Positions 46,198 through 57,890 of a stretch of 64,000 bases of DNA are shown piece after piece (the first letter of the stretch is position 1; every line of letters begins with the position of its first letter). A program made the translations under genes and the position numbers. Source of the DNA: Yamagishiella unicocca (lineage: Eukaryota; Chlorophyta; Chlorophyceae; Chlamydomonadales; Volvocaceae). The DNA lies in NCBI GenBank assembly GCA_003116995.1, contig BDSL01000129.1:186001-250000 (forward strand). The letters run 5' to 3'. The notes beneath the pieces are model-generated. The model did not search any database. It saw only the letters and a list, made by a program, of their open reading frames with translations, and was not told the DNA's origin.

Positions 46198-47283
46198 TTG
46201 CCCTGCCAATCTGTCGTCGCTTCCCGTAGGCGGTATCCACATGGCGAGGCGTCGTTGAAGCAGCCCACCGTAGGGTTATTCTCGTCCATTCCGTTATCAA
46301 GAGCAGCAACGCAGCTTCTCTCGCATCGAATTGCGATATCGGAGGACGCTGAGGAGGAGGAGGAGGAGGTGGTCGCCGCGGGCAAGGGAAAGGTGGAGGT
46401 GGTGGGCGAGGTAGATGTGACACCGCGTGCTGCCGTGGAGGTGCAGGTGGTACCGCCACCTGCTGCGTATAACCTGCGTTCCCACGCAATACAGGTCGTG
46501 GAGGAGGAGGAGGAGGAGGAGGAGGAGGAGGTCGCCGTGCAAGCGGAGGGGGCGGAGGTACCAACAGCGGCATACGAGCGGGTGGTGGCTGCCCTGGCGG
46601 TCGATGAGGCCATTCCGGCTGCTGAGGCCGCTGCCCACGCCACATATGCATTTGACGAACCTACCATGGTTGACAATGCGCTGTTTGATCTGACGGACGA
46701 ACTGTTGGACTGCTGTACCAGCGGCTGCCTCAGCAGCAGCAGCAGCAGCAGCAGCCTGACCATCGATATCAGCACTTCAACGCTGTTTTCTTACGGCCTC
46801 CGTGACAACGAGGTGTACGCGCAGATGGACGACGAGGACATCTACAGCGAGCCCACCGCCACCACCGCTCCTCTGGAATTATTCTTGTTGCTGAGCTCGC
46901 CTCCACAGCCGGAGCCTCCTTCATCTCGCCCAGCGACACCTCCCAGCCGGGAGGCGCGGTCTCAGCCATGCAGCCGCCCGCCTGCAAGCCTCACCTTGCC
47001 ATCATGGCCCCCAGCCCCCGCAGCCCCACTCGCCACCACCACCAAGCCCGCCGTCGCCGTGATTTCTGCCCCCAAGCCCAAGGTCCTGCGGACCTCTACA
47101 GCTGCAACGACTCCCTGCTGCTGCCGCCCCAGCACTGCGCGCGCTCCGCTGCAGCGGCGGCAAAAGGACGGCAACAACAGCAGTGGTGAAGCTGTGGTGC
47201 CAAGCTTCATGCGGCCCACGGCCTCATCGGCGGCCAAGCGCGACAAGGCGGCCCGGCCCGCCGCACGTGCGGTACGACCATGA
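46198..47283 (+). CDS. Glu/Ser/Pro-rich hypothetical protein
   Basis: An open frame of 361 codons with strong G/C third-position bias in its second half, ending in a basic tail (SFMRPTASSAAKRDKAARPA). It has two poly-Glu runs (encoded near 46345 and 46500), a motif VDNALFDLTDELLDCC, an eight-residue Ser run, and an acidic patch MDDEDIYSEP. The rest is Pro/Ala-rich and probably disordered. The frame has no ATG at its beginning, so a 5' exon or the first internal ATG (MVDNALF, near 46665) must supply the start. No catalytic domain is recognised. The acidic, degron-like centre and basic tail would suit a regulatory or cytoskeletal protein, but that is speculation. Confidence 0.5.
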   Translation: MPCQSVVASRRRYPHGEASLKQPTVGLFSSIPLSRAATQLLSHRIAISEDAEEEEEEVVAAGKGKVEVVGEVDVTPRAAVEVQVVPPPAAYNLRSHAIQVVEEEEEEEEEEVAVQAEGAEVPTAAYERVVAALAVDEAIPAAEAAAHATYAFDEPTMVDNALFDLTDELLDCCTSGCLSSSSSSSSLTIDISTSTLFSYGLRDNEVYAQMDDEDIYSEPTATTAPLELFLLLSSPPQPEPPSSRPATPPSREARSQPCSRPPASLTLPSWPPAPAAPLATTTKPAVAVISAPKPKVLRTSTAATTPCCCRPSTARAPLQRRQKDGNNSSGEAVVPSFMRPTASSAAKRDKAARPAARAVRP

Positions 47284-49683
47284 TGCCGCAAGTACGACGG
47301 TTGTGGGCGCTCATGCCTCACTAATAGTGTACGATACGTGCATTGGCACAGTAAGCCGCATTCCAAGTGTTTGTATTGGCAATTAGTTTTACTGTGCGAT
47401 TTCGGCTGTTAGCTGCTAGCGGTTAATACGGACCGGCTGAATCCTACTGACCTCCTAGGCGGTTTCGGCTGTTAGCGATTAGCGGTTTCCTAGGGTCGGC
47501 TGGGTTCGGCGGCACAGCGGGGCAGCGCAAGTACTGCGGACTGGCATCTTGGCCTTTATGAGGCTCGGCCCTGGTTTCGTAAGTGGATGCCGGTAGGCGG
47601 CTGGGACACGAACTCGGATCGATGCTGCCCCACGCGCCGGATTGCGGCCTCGCACACCGATGGATCTGTTGAGTGTACATACTTGCGTGGATACGTCGGT
47701 CAGGCGAATAGGTGCATACATAGGGTGAGCAAGTGGCGCATGCGGTTCGTGCCAGCTGGTTGGTAGAAACGCAGGGCTTTACAAAGCTGTTTGCATTCGT
47801 TATTACCGTTACTTAGCCTTGAGCGCGTTAGGTTTCGTGTTATATGTCATACTACTGACGCTCATACGTAGGACTGCCCTGCGCGGTTACGTACTTAGAG
47901 ACTGAGCCATATCATACGGATTCGTGTGCAGCAATACTGGTGTGTGATGGGGCGCACAGCTGTGTGCGTCATAACATTGCTTGGCTGGCGGTGTCCGTCA
48001 GTGTCTGTCGGACTGGCAACGATTCATTATTTGCGTAAACCTGCGATCCCGGTGGTTCCGTCCGTGTTGGTACGTATGTCGAGATTCCATTTCGTTGCAG
48101 TGATGCATGTTTGTTAAACTGTGCGCTCGTTGGTTAGCGGCTGCATGCATAACCGACATTAGGCCCAACTACACAGCAGCAGTGTTTATTTTTGAGGGAC
48201 CTGTCCCCCTACCGAAACAGTCGCTGTTACTGTGTAGTTACGGCATTCTGATGGCGGTACTGCGTGTAGGTCTGCTCCAGGGAGCGAGGCAGCCCGTCGG
48301 GGCTGGTTAGTCGGGGGTGGTCCGCCGTCTTCGTTGGCCGGGTATGCTCCGGACGTAATCGTACATTACACCAACCTTCCGTGCGTTTGCGAGGGTTCGG
48401 GCCGAGGAGCCCCTTGGCCCTGTTGGGCCCTGACACATGTAACGATCAACAATACACGACGGAACGTGTCGCTCCTACGGACCCGTCCTCGGGCACGTGC
48501 CGTACATTTCACTTAATGGCCGGGAGATCACCAACCGTGGCACTGCCAGAAAGGGAAAGGTGACATGCGATTAGGACAGGGATTGCACCACTGCTGCGAT
48601 GATATACGCTATCTACGGCATGACACTTCACGATTCCTGATTGCCCCAATCTCTTCGGAAGGCACATTCAGCCACCGGCAGCCGGACCCCATACCTGCCG
48701 CCCAACTGTCCGTGGCCAAGCGAGCTCTGTTGCAACTGCCTGCGTGCCTTCCACGCTCCGTTGAATGCGTGCGGGGTTACAGCATTCAACGGTTCGCGAA
48801 CGTCGGACGGAAATTGATTACACGACGGACGGAAGCGCCAGGCGTTACACGGATACACAGTGCAGCCCTGAATGTTTCCTGGTAACCTGCAGCCCTGAAT
48901 GTTTCCTGGAAACCTGCAGCCCTGAATGTTTCCTGGTAAAACACAACAGGTTGTGGCGCAAGATCTACCTGATGCAGAAGTTGGGCTAAGGTAGCGAGCG
49001 AACAAGGTAAGAGCAGGAACTGATACGTGTGCGCTGGACGTCCTTCGTACCGCCGAGCGACATTGGGTAAGCCAACCTGGTGTGCCAGTCCAACCAGGCA
49101 GTGTCGAAATGAAGGTCCAAGCAAGCAACGCATGTCGGTCATGCCCTTCACCAGGCAACTTGTCGAGTGCTCCTACCAACGCTATCCTCCGCGCTCTATC
49201 TGCGTACCGTGAGCTGAACCGCTTTCGTTCGCACCGTAGCGCCTGACAGTGCAACGCTAGGCGACGTCCGCCCCGCAACTGGCTGGCTCGAGTGCATTGC
49301 ACCACGTAGCCCCTCGGCTGCGATCACAGCCGACACATGGAAGTCGTCGCTGCTACCGCCAAATCCCGCAGCGCGATGCCAGGTCCTCTGCTACAGTGAA
49401 TCAGCGCGACCACCGGCTCTACCGGCATTAGCTCCTGGAGTCGTGGATGGCCGCTTTTCGGAGTGCGTACAGTCTGCAGCGGGCATGCGGGCAGTCCGGG
49501 GAGTGAGGTGAGGGCACCGGGCAGTAGGCGACGTGGGGAGGGGCGTGAGGAAGGTCAGGCGGAAGGCCATCGGGAGGGGTGAAGGTGGACTGGGCCTCCA
49601 TTCAGCCACGAAGCCCATTTTGCCGGCCAATCATCCAGCTCCGCAAGCACCCATAGGAAGACACGACGCAATGACCAACTTAC
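47284..49683. other. Gene-poor stretch
   Basis: Lower GC than the coding regions. It contains a 27-bp triplet repeat at 48861-48938 and a duplicated GGTTTCGGCTGTTAGC-type motif near 47400-47480. No frame with coding character was found. Confidence 0.45.
48861..48938. repeat. 27-bp unit repeated three times
   Basis: TGCAGCCCTGAATGTTTCCT followed by GGTAACC or GGAAACC starts at 48861, 48888 and 48915. Confidence 0.85.
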
Positions 49684-50274
49684 CTAGCGTTACGATGGCG
49701 CCCTGGTCCACCAGGTAATGCACCACCGCCAGCTCCGGCCCGGGCGCAGAGGGCCCCCGAGGGAGGGCAAGATACTGGTCCCGTCCTGCGAGGCAGGCAG
49801 GGCGGCAGGAGCCAAGCGGAGTGAGGGGCGGAGGAGGGGCTGAGAGGAAACCTGTTGATCGGCACTTGGGGGCAAGCCGGGGGAGACAGGATTTCGGATT
49901 TCGGAACAGAGAGCTGTAGGGATAGCTGGTTGGATGTCGCAGCACAGTGGCAACAGGGAGGTCGGTTGTACGGAATGTGGAAGGAACACATCCGTCTAGG
50001 TGTGGATATCCCACACCGCCCATGTGAGGCCCAATGCAGCTGGACATGGCGATCAGCGGGTGTCACGGCGCCCACAGAGACTGAACCTGCCGCCCCCAGT
50101 ATCCGGTACGCAACCCCCACAAACAGCACAACAACTAACCTCGCAGCGGGCTGTCCTCCTGCCGGCCCCTCTCGCTGCCATGTTTGCGCTGACCTCATCG
50201 CCACCGTCTGAGCCAGCCTCGCCGCTGCGCTCCTCCCCCTCCAACTCCTGACGCTTCATCGCCTTCCCTGGCAG
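49684..50274 (-). CDS. Possible two-exon gene fragment, unknown function
   Basis: Two minus-strand segments have coding-like composition and good splice borders. The segment 50140 to about 50274 encodes GKAMKRQELEGEERSGEAG and ends at a GTTAGT donor. The segment 49684-49785 has a CTCGCAG acceptor and a GTAAGT donor and encodes ELAVVHYLVDQGAIVTL. The second peptide is faintly like an armadillo-repeat helix pair of importin alpha, which is not enough to name it. Flanking exons could not be found. It may be part of the same transcription unit as the aminotransferase-like relic just upstream. Confidence 0.25.
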
Positions 50275-50677
50275 GCCCAGCGAGCGCGGCGTCGGCCTCC
50301 TCAGGACTGCTGCATTGGTGGTGGTGCTGCTGCAGCTCATTCAGCGCAGCAGTTGTCCCGTTCCGCGCCTTCTACTCCTTCTGGGTCCCGCACATCCTGT
50401 TCCGCCCGTGCTGCCGCCACCACCGCTGCCAGCGACTTCGCCCGGGTCCTGGAGCCGGGTCCTAATGCAGGCTTGAGTGCCGGCTCCAGGGAGGGCGATC
50501 CTGGCCCGGGCAGGCCCGCGTAGCAGTGGCCGGCACCGCCTCACGCAGTAGAGCGGCCGGCAGCAGAAAGCGAAAGGCTTCGCAGGAGAAGGCGGCCACG
50601 AAGTGTGGTCTGGACGGCTGGGAGGAGCCTTCGCCAGGTGCAGCACGGGTCTCACAACTGGCACAGGCTTGTAGCCC

Positions 50678-50813
50678 TCTGTAGCCCTCGCGTGTGGCCA
50701 GTCCGGCCGCGTCCGCCGTGGCGTCCGCGATGTACTTGGGCAGCGGCTCCGTGGTGTCGCCGATGCCCAGGGAGGTGATCTGGCGGGTGGGCGTGGGGTC
50801 GCGGGAGCGACTG
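50678..50813 (-). pseudogene. dapL: LL-diaminopimelate aminotransferase-like exon relic
   Basis: After a GTCACAG acceptor the minus strand encodes SRSRDPTPTRQIT, then LGIGDTTEPLPKYIADATAD, then LATREGY. The string LGIGDTTEP followed by a short helix and EGY is the N-terminal signature of DapL, the class I/II PLP-dependent aminotransferase that makes LL-diaminopimelate for lysine in plants and green algae. Where the family continues SGYGAEQG, this sequence reads RGLQACAS after a small duplicated GGGCTACA. No PLP-lysine exon or other DapL exon is visible nearby. It is therefore read as a detached, decayed exon or gene fragment. Recognition of the family is firm; pseudogene status is inferred. 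Confidence 0.6.
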
Positions 50814-51424
50814 CTGTGACACCAGACTCCTCAATGTGGGAACAACGCAATGCGCGTCGTCCAGCCCCACCAGGTCCGACCGATAAGGCCCGTCAGGCGA
50901 CAGCAAGCGACTACCGGCGGCGGCGGCCCTCCGCCCGGGCCAGTTCAGTCGGGGAACAGTTCGACGAGGCACTGTTCAACTGCATGATGCGCCAAGCTTA
51001 GCGACAGCTGACGAGGGAGGACGTATAGGCATGAGGGCCCAGAACAGTTCGGACATACCCTGGGGCGCCCCGAACGCCCTACACGCAGCTCAGGACGGGC
51101 CCGCCGGTGGATCCCGCGGACGCCCGAAGGCTTTGATGCAATGCCCGCCGCGCCAACGCCCTTTCCAGTGGAGTCCCGGCGTACAACAACCCGAGCCCAG
51201 CACGCCACAGCCCGCACCACCTCACCCTTTCCCCCAGACCCGTAATACGGCAAGAGCAGACACCGGGAATGAGAGGGGAGGCGCTTCGCGTGGATCAGGG
51301 TACGGCGGACGGCTTAGTACCGAAGTGTGTCGTAACGTGTACGGCAGTGTGGAGCAGAGGCACGGGTCGTACCTTTGCGTCGGGGTGCTTCTCCTGGTGG
51401 GCCTTACGTCGGCAAGCGACCTGC

Positions 51425-51680
51425 GGACGAGCGGGGACACGTACGGCAATTGCGACAGTTGGAACAGCTCGGGAATGGTAGGGGAAGCTGGGGACCGCAG
51501 TGGTAGGGAAGGAGTGGGATCCGGGGAGCAATGGCGCAGGGCACGGAGAGACGCAGCGCGCTGGCACCGTGCAGCGATGCAGCGCGTTCGGTTGGCGTAA
51601 AGGGGGCGTTGCGGTCGTGCGATGTTCGTGTGTTTGGTGCACCGCGCCACGTGGAGTTCCCGGAGGGCCCCGCGACCCGC
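51425..51680. repeat. Dispersed 0.25-kb repeat R2, copy 2
   Basis: Matches 45185-45440 almost base for base between GGGGACACGTACGGCAATTG and the GTGCACCGCGCC string. It differs at scattered single positions and by a small insertion (CCGGAGGG) near its end. Confidence 0.75.
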
Positions 51681-53900
51681 GGCTACGAAACGGTGGCGCG
51701 GCGGGCGGCGGTTAGCTAGGAGGACCCGACGATGGGACTGGCCGAGTTAGCAACAATGTTGGTTGTGTAGTAATTGCATGGTCGGTGTCCTGCACGGGCG
51801 CTGGTGGTATGTCTTCATGGGAGGAGAGGGTCGTGGGCACAATGGCACGGTGGCTATTGACCACGCACATCAGCAGCATTGGATGCTCGAGTGTGGGCCC
51901 ACAAATGGACTGTCCCGTCGGCATTATGGAATGTGTACTTGGGTGTCTGCCCGTTAATTCCGTTTGCTTATGCGTGCACCGGCCTGAGCAGTTGCCATTT
52001 TGCTTGCTTGCGCCACCGCACGTTGAGCTTGGCCCGGCGGTGGCACCGGTAGTCGTACCGGTAGTAGTAGTCGTAGTGGGCGCATGATTGCAGTGTGCCC
52101 CAGACCGTAAGGAGTGGCCATCGGGTAGACCGTACGCCGACCACTGAACGAGACAAAGGAAGGGCCGGAGGTCCGGTGGTGGTGGTACAGTGGACCTGGG
52201 GGCCTGGTCATCCGGTGTGTGCAGTGTCACAGCCGGCGACTGAGGAAGGAGCTCGGCGCAAGCCGCATTTAAAAATGGGGGGAGGTTCGGGGGGAGGGGG
52301 GTCGGGGAGGGGAAGGCAGAGCGGTAGTTCGACGGGAAAGGCTGAACTGCTGCGGCAGCAGGCCGGTCCCATGGGTTGCGTTAGTGTCGTACAGAAGCCC
52401 AGCAGAACGTTAAGAGCATAGTTCAGACGCAGCCGCTGCTCGGAATGGGTATGTGAGGAAAACACGTGGGTAGGGAAGCCGAATAGGAAAACGGTTGGGA
52501 CACATGATTGGACATGCATGCTACATCCACCCAAAGTGACTACGTCCCGATTAGATGTCTGGCTTCGTATATCGTAATACCGTGGGGGACCGGGCATGAG
52601 TGGGAACGCGGTTCGCTTGCCTGACCCACGGTGAGTCCGGTTAGCATCATTAGTACGAAGACAGCTCCCATCAGCAACTTGAACTTGCCGCCCGACACCG
52701 TGCTTTAAGGCCCAGCCAAGAACGATCGGTGCACTATTGTTTGCGGAACAACAGTTAGTAGCAGCATAGCAGCAACCGTTACGCTGGGTTTCAGATACAC
52801 AAGGCGAAAAAAGACCGAGGTACGACAGAGATACCACCAAGAACTCCGAACAGCGGCAATAACCACCCAGGGGGCAGTAGCCCAGACGCCAACTGCAGCC
52901 GAAGCAAACCCTCGTCCCAGAGAGAACAGCAGAACGTCACTGCAAGCCGAACATCAACCTTCCACCTGAGATCCCAGGAGAGCCCCACACCCTGCTGGCT
53001 GCATGCGCAGACGGTTTGGAGCGCAGCCGCTGCAGGCAAACTAGGTGACTGTGGCCAATCCGACAGAGGTTAGATTTAGGGTAGCACGTAACACCATGAC
53101 AACGCATACGTGAAACCACTCGAACGCCGGATGCCATGCGTGGTGTCCAATTGGCGCATGGAAAGCAAGCCGACGGATCCCGTCTCCATGCTGTGTCTAA
53201 TGCTTAGCGCTAACAACCGTTGCGGCCGAAGCCGCTATCAGAGGTCAGTCTTCCCTAGGTCACTCTTCCATCATCACTCCGCTTTTAAACGTGCCCAGCA
53301 TTCCCCCAGGGACATTCGAGGGACACGAACGACGACTGGAGGGCTCCTCCCCGCCCAGGCGCATGACCCCTCCCGCTTGTCCACCGCGGGACCGACCGCG
53401 GGACTGACCCTCCTCAACGCAGCTGTGCCGGACCGACCGTCCTCCTCCTCCTCCCCGGGAAGTGCTGTGCACCGGCCCCGCTCCCCCCCGTGTCGTGGCC
53501 CCGCCTTCAGCACCTTCGCGGCCGCTAGGTCCCTGCTGCTTCCCACCGCCTTCGCCCTGCGCTCCTTCGTTCCTGGATACCGCAGGACACACGAGTGGAG
53601 AGATGGTGGGGCTTGTAAGGGATAGGGGGCATGCACGGCGCCACCGCAGACAGATACCTAGCGCAGTTGTGGTGGGGGGAGGCAATGTACCTCATTGCTT
53701 CGTGGCGCTGCATCCGCAGGCACTGCTAGTGCGCAGCGTTGGCTTGGCAAATACTCCAAAATCCTGCATGCGATTCTGGACCTTGAAATCTAACCCTTTC
53801 CCCGAGTGGCTTTCTTTGCGAATACCAACAGCGAGAACCCGTGTGAGCGCTCTACCAAGCCCACGACCGCGATAGTGACAACTGAACGCTCGTCGCCATT
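51681..53900. other. No supportable gene; contains repeat R3 copy 2
   Basis: R3 copy 2 lies at about 53779-53890. The rest shows mixed composition, with a G-rich tract near 52275-52310. Several 150-200-codon open frames on the minus strand show no domain, no splice series and no consistent codon bias. Confidence 0.4.
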
Positions 53901-53901
53901 G

Positions 53902-54500
53902 CTAAGCGCCTGCCTGGCCGTGGGCCGTCCCTCCCGTCCTCTCACCCTCGGTGCGCTCCGCCCTGTCTGTCGGCACCAGCTGGTCCGAGCAGCGCGATGT
54001 GATGTCCTGACCGCAGCAGAGTTGCGCGCACGGCAGGGGGGCGGGGGGCGGTGGGGGTGCACGGCCCGTCATCGCCGTCGGCGCCGCACGGTCCACTGGG
54101 CGCGGTGCTTCCTGTCTGTGAGCAGGAAGCACCTTGGCTGCGAGGAGTAAGGAAGCATGCCGGCAGAAGGGCTGGCCAGCTGCCGAGGTGGTCCTGGGAC
54201 TTGGCAGGTGCGCAGCAGCTGCTGCGTGCTGTCGTGGAGTTGTGCCCAGGGGGGTAGGCGTATTAGCACCGCCTGTCTGCCCCTGTGCCTGTGGGTGCTG
54301 CGGCTGCTGCGGCTGCTGCGGCTGCTGCGCTGCCCGCTGCTGCTGTGCAGTGAGTGACACAGCGGACGAGCCACGCGGTGCCCCGGTGGCCCCAGCGCCA
54401 CAACCCGCGGCAGCTGCGCCGCCCCCAAATCTGCTGCCCGCCGCTGCCAACCGGCGGCGCCACGCCAGGATCCAGAACGCAGAGGCGTCCACCACGCCGC
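53902..54500 (-). CDS. Gln/Ala-rich open frame, possibly a 3' exon of the SMP-like gene
   Basis: The minus-strand frame reads GGVVDASAFWILAWRRRLAA, then Gly/Ala-rich sequence and a QQPQQPQQPQ tract. This has better coding character than the Cys-rich plus-strand reading. It lies downstream of the SMP-like exons on the same strand, but I could not connect the phases, and the plus strand also has a plausible frame at 54600-55016. Treat it as an unresolved exon candidate. Confidence 0.25.
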
Positions 54501-55035
54501 CGGGCCAGTACTATTGGCCGTTATACTACTGAGTCGCGCACGCCGACAGCGGTGCCGGGGAGCTGGTGGCTTCGCGGGGTGCCGCCTGCTAGCCCCGTGG
54601 AGAAGGGCGCCCTGCAACGTCAAGGAAGGCGAGGGGGGTGTGGGGGAGCGTGTCAGCCTGCTGGTAGGGACCGCGGACAGTACGCTGCTCGCAGTAGAGC
54701 ACTGCAAGGGCCAGTCGGTGAGAACCCGGGTGGCTAAACCCGAGTGGCTGACCCCGGGTGGCTGGCTGTTCCCTACCGGGCCACGACGCCCAACACGGTG
54801 CTGCTGGGGGAGCCCCACCGCACTTGCGAGCAGCTGCTGCTCTACGCCCAGGACCCTGCCTTGCAGCTCCCCCCCTTCCGCCGCCCCAGCCAGCATGGCG
54901 GCCTGGTCCGCAAGCCCCGTCGCCGCACCGCCCATCAGAGGCGAACCCATGCAGAGCGCCAACCCGCAAAGCACGCCGGCATTTTCGCAGATGCAATGTT
55001 TCCGTCGAACACATGACGCAGTGCAATGTGCCCAC

Positions 55036-55908
55036 CTGGATTTCGGACGTGGGCCACCGTTTGGCACCGGCGAGTTGAAGAACCCGACAGCGTGCTTAGT
55101 GCTGTCGGTTGGCAGCAGCAGCTTGCCCATGCGCACGTCCACGCAGGCGGGGTACACCATGGGGCGAGCAAGGCCGGCGGCGACCTGCGGTTGGGGGATG
55201 AGGGTGGGCAAGAACGGGCGCGGGGAGGGCTAAAGCGGGGTGATGCGGAGGTGTGACCGAAGTTAGATGGCCAGCCGAGGTGCTCGGGTGTGGCAAGGTG
55301 ACGGAGCCGTGATCAACAGGGCTGTGGTCGACGTCAACGGGCAAGCCGCTGGCAGCTAGTTGGGGGTCAAGATCTCGGTCAGCCCGCTGTCGTGGTGTAG
55401 GAACAGGAGTACGGAACGCCATGGGTGCCATAGGGACGCCCGAGGCTCCCTGGAGCAGTGACCGCCCCTGAGGTGGTGCGTGAGTGCCGGTGGGAGGTGT
55501 GATGCTGCGGGTGATCGCACCTTGACACAGACCCACACCGATGACGAGCCCCCCGACAGCTTGCGGTTGCCCAGCACGGGCGTGATGGATAACTTCACCT
55601 CGGGCGCCTCGGCGAAGCTCAGCCACAGCCTGCGAGGCGGAGATTGCGGATATGGAGCAGCGGTGGGGCCAGGATCGTTGATGACGCCGAGATGCGGACA
55701 CGTCTCTAGGGCGTGTGCGCTTGCTTGGGGCCCCGGCCGCAACCCGAACGCACAGCCCGCAGCTGCGTGACCGAAAAAGACGGCCTGAACCATACAGCAG
55801 GCTAGCCCCAGTGCAAGTGACGCCCCCAACAAGCCAGGGAGACGCGACAGCAGCAACCAAGCTCACCAGCAGCTGCCGCAACGCCAGGGCCACGGCCAGT
55901 CGCTGCGC
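55036..55908 (-). CDS. SMP-like lipid-transfer domain exons (partial gene)
   Basis: Three minus-strand exons with good borders. Exon 55867-55908 encodes AQRLAVALALRQLL. Exon 55521-55629 encodes LWLSFAEAPEVKLSITPVLG and NRKLSGGSSSVWVCVK. Exon 55036-55184 encodes VAAGLARPMVYPACVDVRMG and KLLLPTDSTKHAVGFF. The order of an L-F-PP/AP-V-L-I-PVLG strand, a GNRKLSG turn, an amphipathic stretch and a V-YP-V-V segment follows the C-terminal half of SMP domains (extended synaptotagmins, plant SYT1). These proteins tether membranes and transfer lipids at contact sites. The phase between the first two exons does not match, so an exon is missing. A possible upstream exon at about 56088-56240 (FVTTNGRWLHPKLAFLANLP) is unproven. 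N-terminal membrane anchor and C2 domains were not found. Confidence 0.4.
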
Positions 55909-57890
55909 CTGCAGAAGAAAGGGAAGGGCAGACAGGAGTGGACCTTGGTGCTTAGCGCGGACAAAGATAATAAGCAAGAGTACATGCCTCTACGATTTGC
56001 GCGGAACTTTACGCAAGAGTGCCGAGTTAGGGAGAAGGCTCCCTCTGTTTCGCTACGGGTAACGACGGGAGAAAACCCATGCACAACGACTAACCTGCGT
56101 TTGCACCACCTGCGGCTTTCATTCCCATAAACTCTGTTGTGGCGTCGTTGCGTTCCGACGGCAGGTTTGCAAGGAAGGCGAGCTTTGGATGCAGCCAGCG
56201 TCCATTAGTTGTTACAAAGATAGGAGGTGGCAGCTGCTCCGGCCACCGTGGAGCGCTTATCTTCCAAAATACCGAGATCCATTTGGAGGCTGCCAAAGAG
56301 CAGCAACACGCCCAGTTGCCTACATAATGGTTTACAATACATCTATATAGAGGGTATGTCCCTTTGACGCTGTGAGAGGGTATGCAATCCCTGTGTTTTA
56401 ACGAGGTTCTGGAGCTATGAAAACCCTGCGACATACTTCATGGCCAAACTGCGCACTTACACTGTAGGGCCATACACACACTTTCGAAGTTTTCCTTCAA
56501 GTTAGTACTGTGAAGGCACAGGTCGTGAGGGCTCTCAAAGGCTCTCAGACCCTGACGGGTTGTTTTCGGCCTCTGGTTCGCCTTGTTCATTGGCTGTGAG
56601 GATGATGACGTTCATGTGCCTGGGATCTGCGCCTTGGCAAAGTCCGGCCAATAAGGGTACAATCTTCTATCTTGCTTGGGGAGAGGCATTGCGGCAAAAT
56701 ATGCGAGGTGTAAATGTGTTGCTAATAACTGGGCTTTGGGATTGAACACTCAGCGAATGGGCCTTGGAGCCGGGCTGGCGCCGCCTTGCCTTGGAACACA
56801 AGAAACCACAGGTGGGGACTGCGGGGCAGCAAGGAAACCTGGGAGTTGGGGGCGCTGGGAGGAGCGAGGACGAACCGAGCGAGGAGATTGGACGGCAGGT
56901 CGAAACCCCCGTGCGGCATCGCATCCTGAAAACATCAGCTGGGAGGGGCGCGCATTTGCCCTGGCCTAACATGCCTCGGTATGCCTTCGCCCTAGCACTG
57001 TTCCACTCGCTGTATTGTTGTAGCTAGTGACCCACTTACGAACACCGAGCACGGTTGCCATCGTGCAGGGCCACCGTCAGGAGACCATAACGCGGCTGAT
57101 GGCTCCGGGCCGCATCGCGCGGTGTGCAAGCACATCGGGGCTGGCTGCCCTCATGGGCGCCGCTGCCCAGGCGACCAGGCGATACCGCAGCCCCAACGCA
57201 GTGCAGCGGTGGCGTGCGGGGCAGCGGGCTCCGGTGCTGCGGAGCGGAGCGCGACGGCGGCGGCGGCGCCTCCGTCCCTCCGTCGACGGCCACCACCGCT
57301 TGCCGCCTGCCACCACCACCAGCTCCCACCTGCTCGCTCCCCACGAGTGGCGAGCACACGAGGGGCCCTCCTGGGTGCGCAGTTGACTGCTGTTGTAGCG
57401 ATGCTCCTCGCGCCGTCCAAGGGATGGCCTCGTTGGGTTCACAGCTCACGGGCGGCTAGGGGCTAGGGGTGAGTCTGCAGTGCGCTTGCTCCTTCTCTGC
57501 CCCCACCATCTAATCATTCCATATCCCTCCTCCCCGCCTCCACCACCTGCTCCGCCGCTCCCTGGCGCACTACTCTAGAGACTCCGAGCTCACAGCTGTT
57601 GAGTCCTTCGGAATTCAGACGCAATCACGGCATCATCACGGCATCATCGGAGCTCGGCACCGCCGGCGATGAGGCGCCGGCAGCTGCTGGCGCCGCCACC
57701 CTAGGCTCGGGCGCTAGGTGAGGCGTCGCACGTGGACGACGCTTTGCTTCCAACCGCAGGCTGCGGCAGGGACGCGAGGTACGTCGAAACTCACGGTGGC
57801 ACCCGTAGCGACCTGCGGCCTAGCTAGATACGTGGGATTCTCTTAATCAGACTGCCATTACTTTCCTTTGTTGCAGGTCGTCGAGGCCGC
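55909..57890. other. Unresolved: possible 5' exons of the SMP-like gene
   Basis: Around 57030-57440 a minus-strand Arg/Ala/Ser-rich frame (up to 137 codons) has high G/C third positions and could be a transit-peptide-like N-terminus. The alternative frames on both strands are equally open. The remainder shows no coding signal. Confidence 0.25.

Noticed and set aside
51031..51600. 189-codon plus-strand frame ending in EQWRRARRDAARWHRAAM
   Set aside because: The end is repeat R2, shared with 45.2-45.4 kb. The unique N-terminal part has no domain. The minus strand is equally open.
54744..55016. Plus-strand frame with TPNTVLLGEPHRTCEQLLL and high G/C third positions
   Set aside because: It could be real, but I found no acceptor or upstream connection. 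The preceding plus-strand frame (ending VEHCKGQS at a GTGAGA) is in another phase. The opposite strand carries the SMP-like gene. Left unresolved rather than called.
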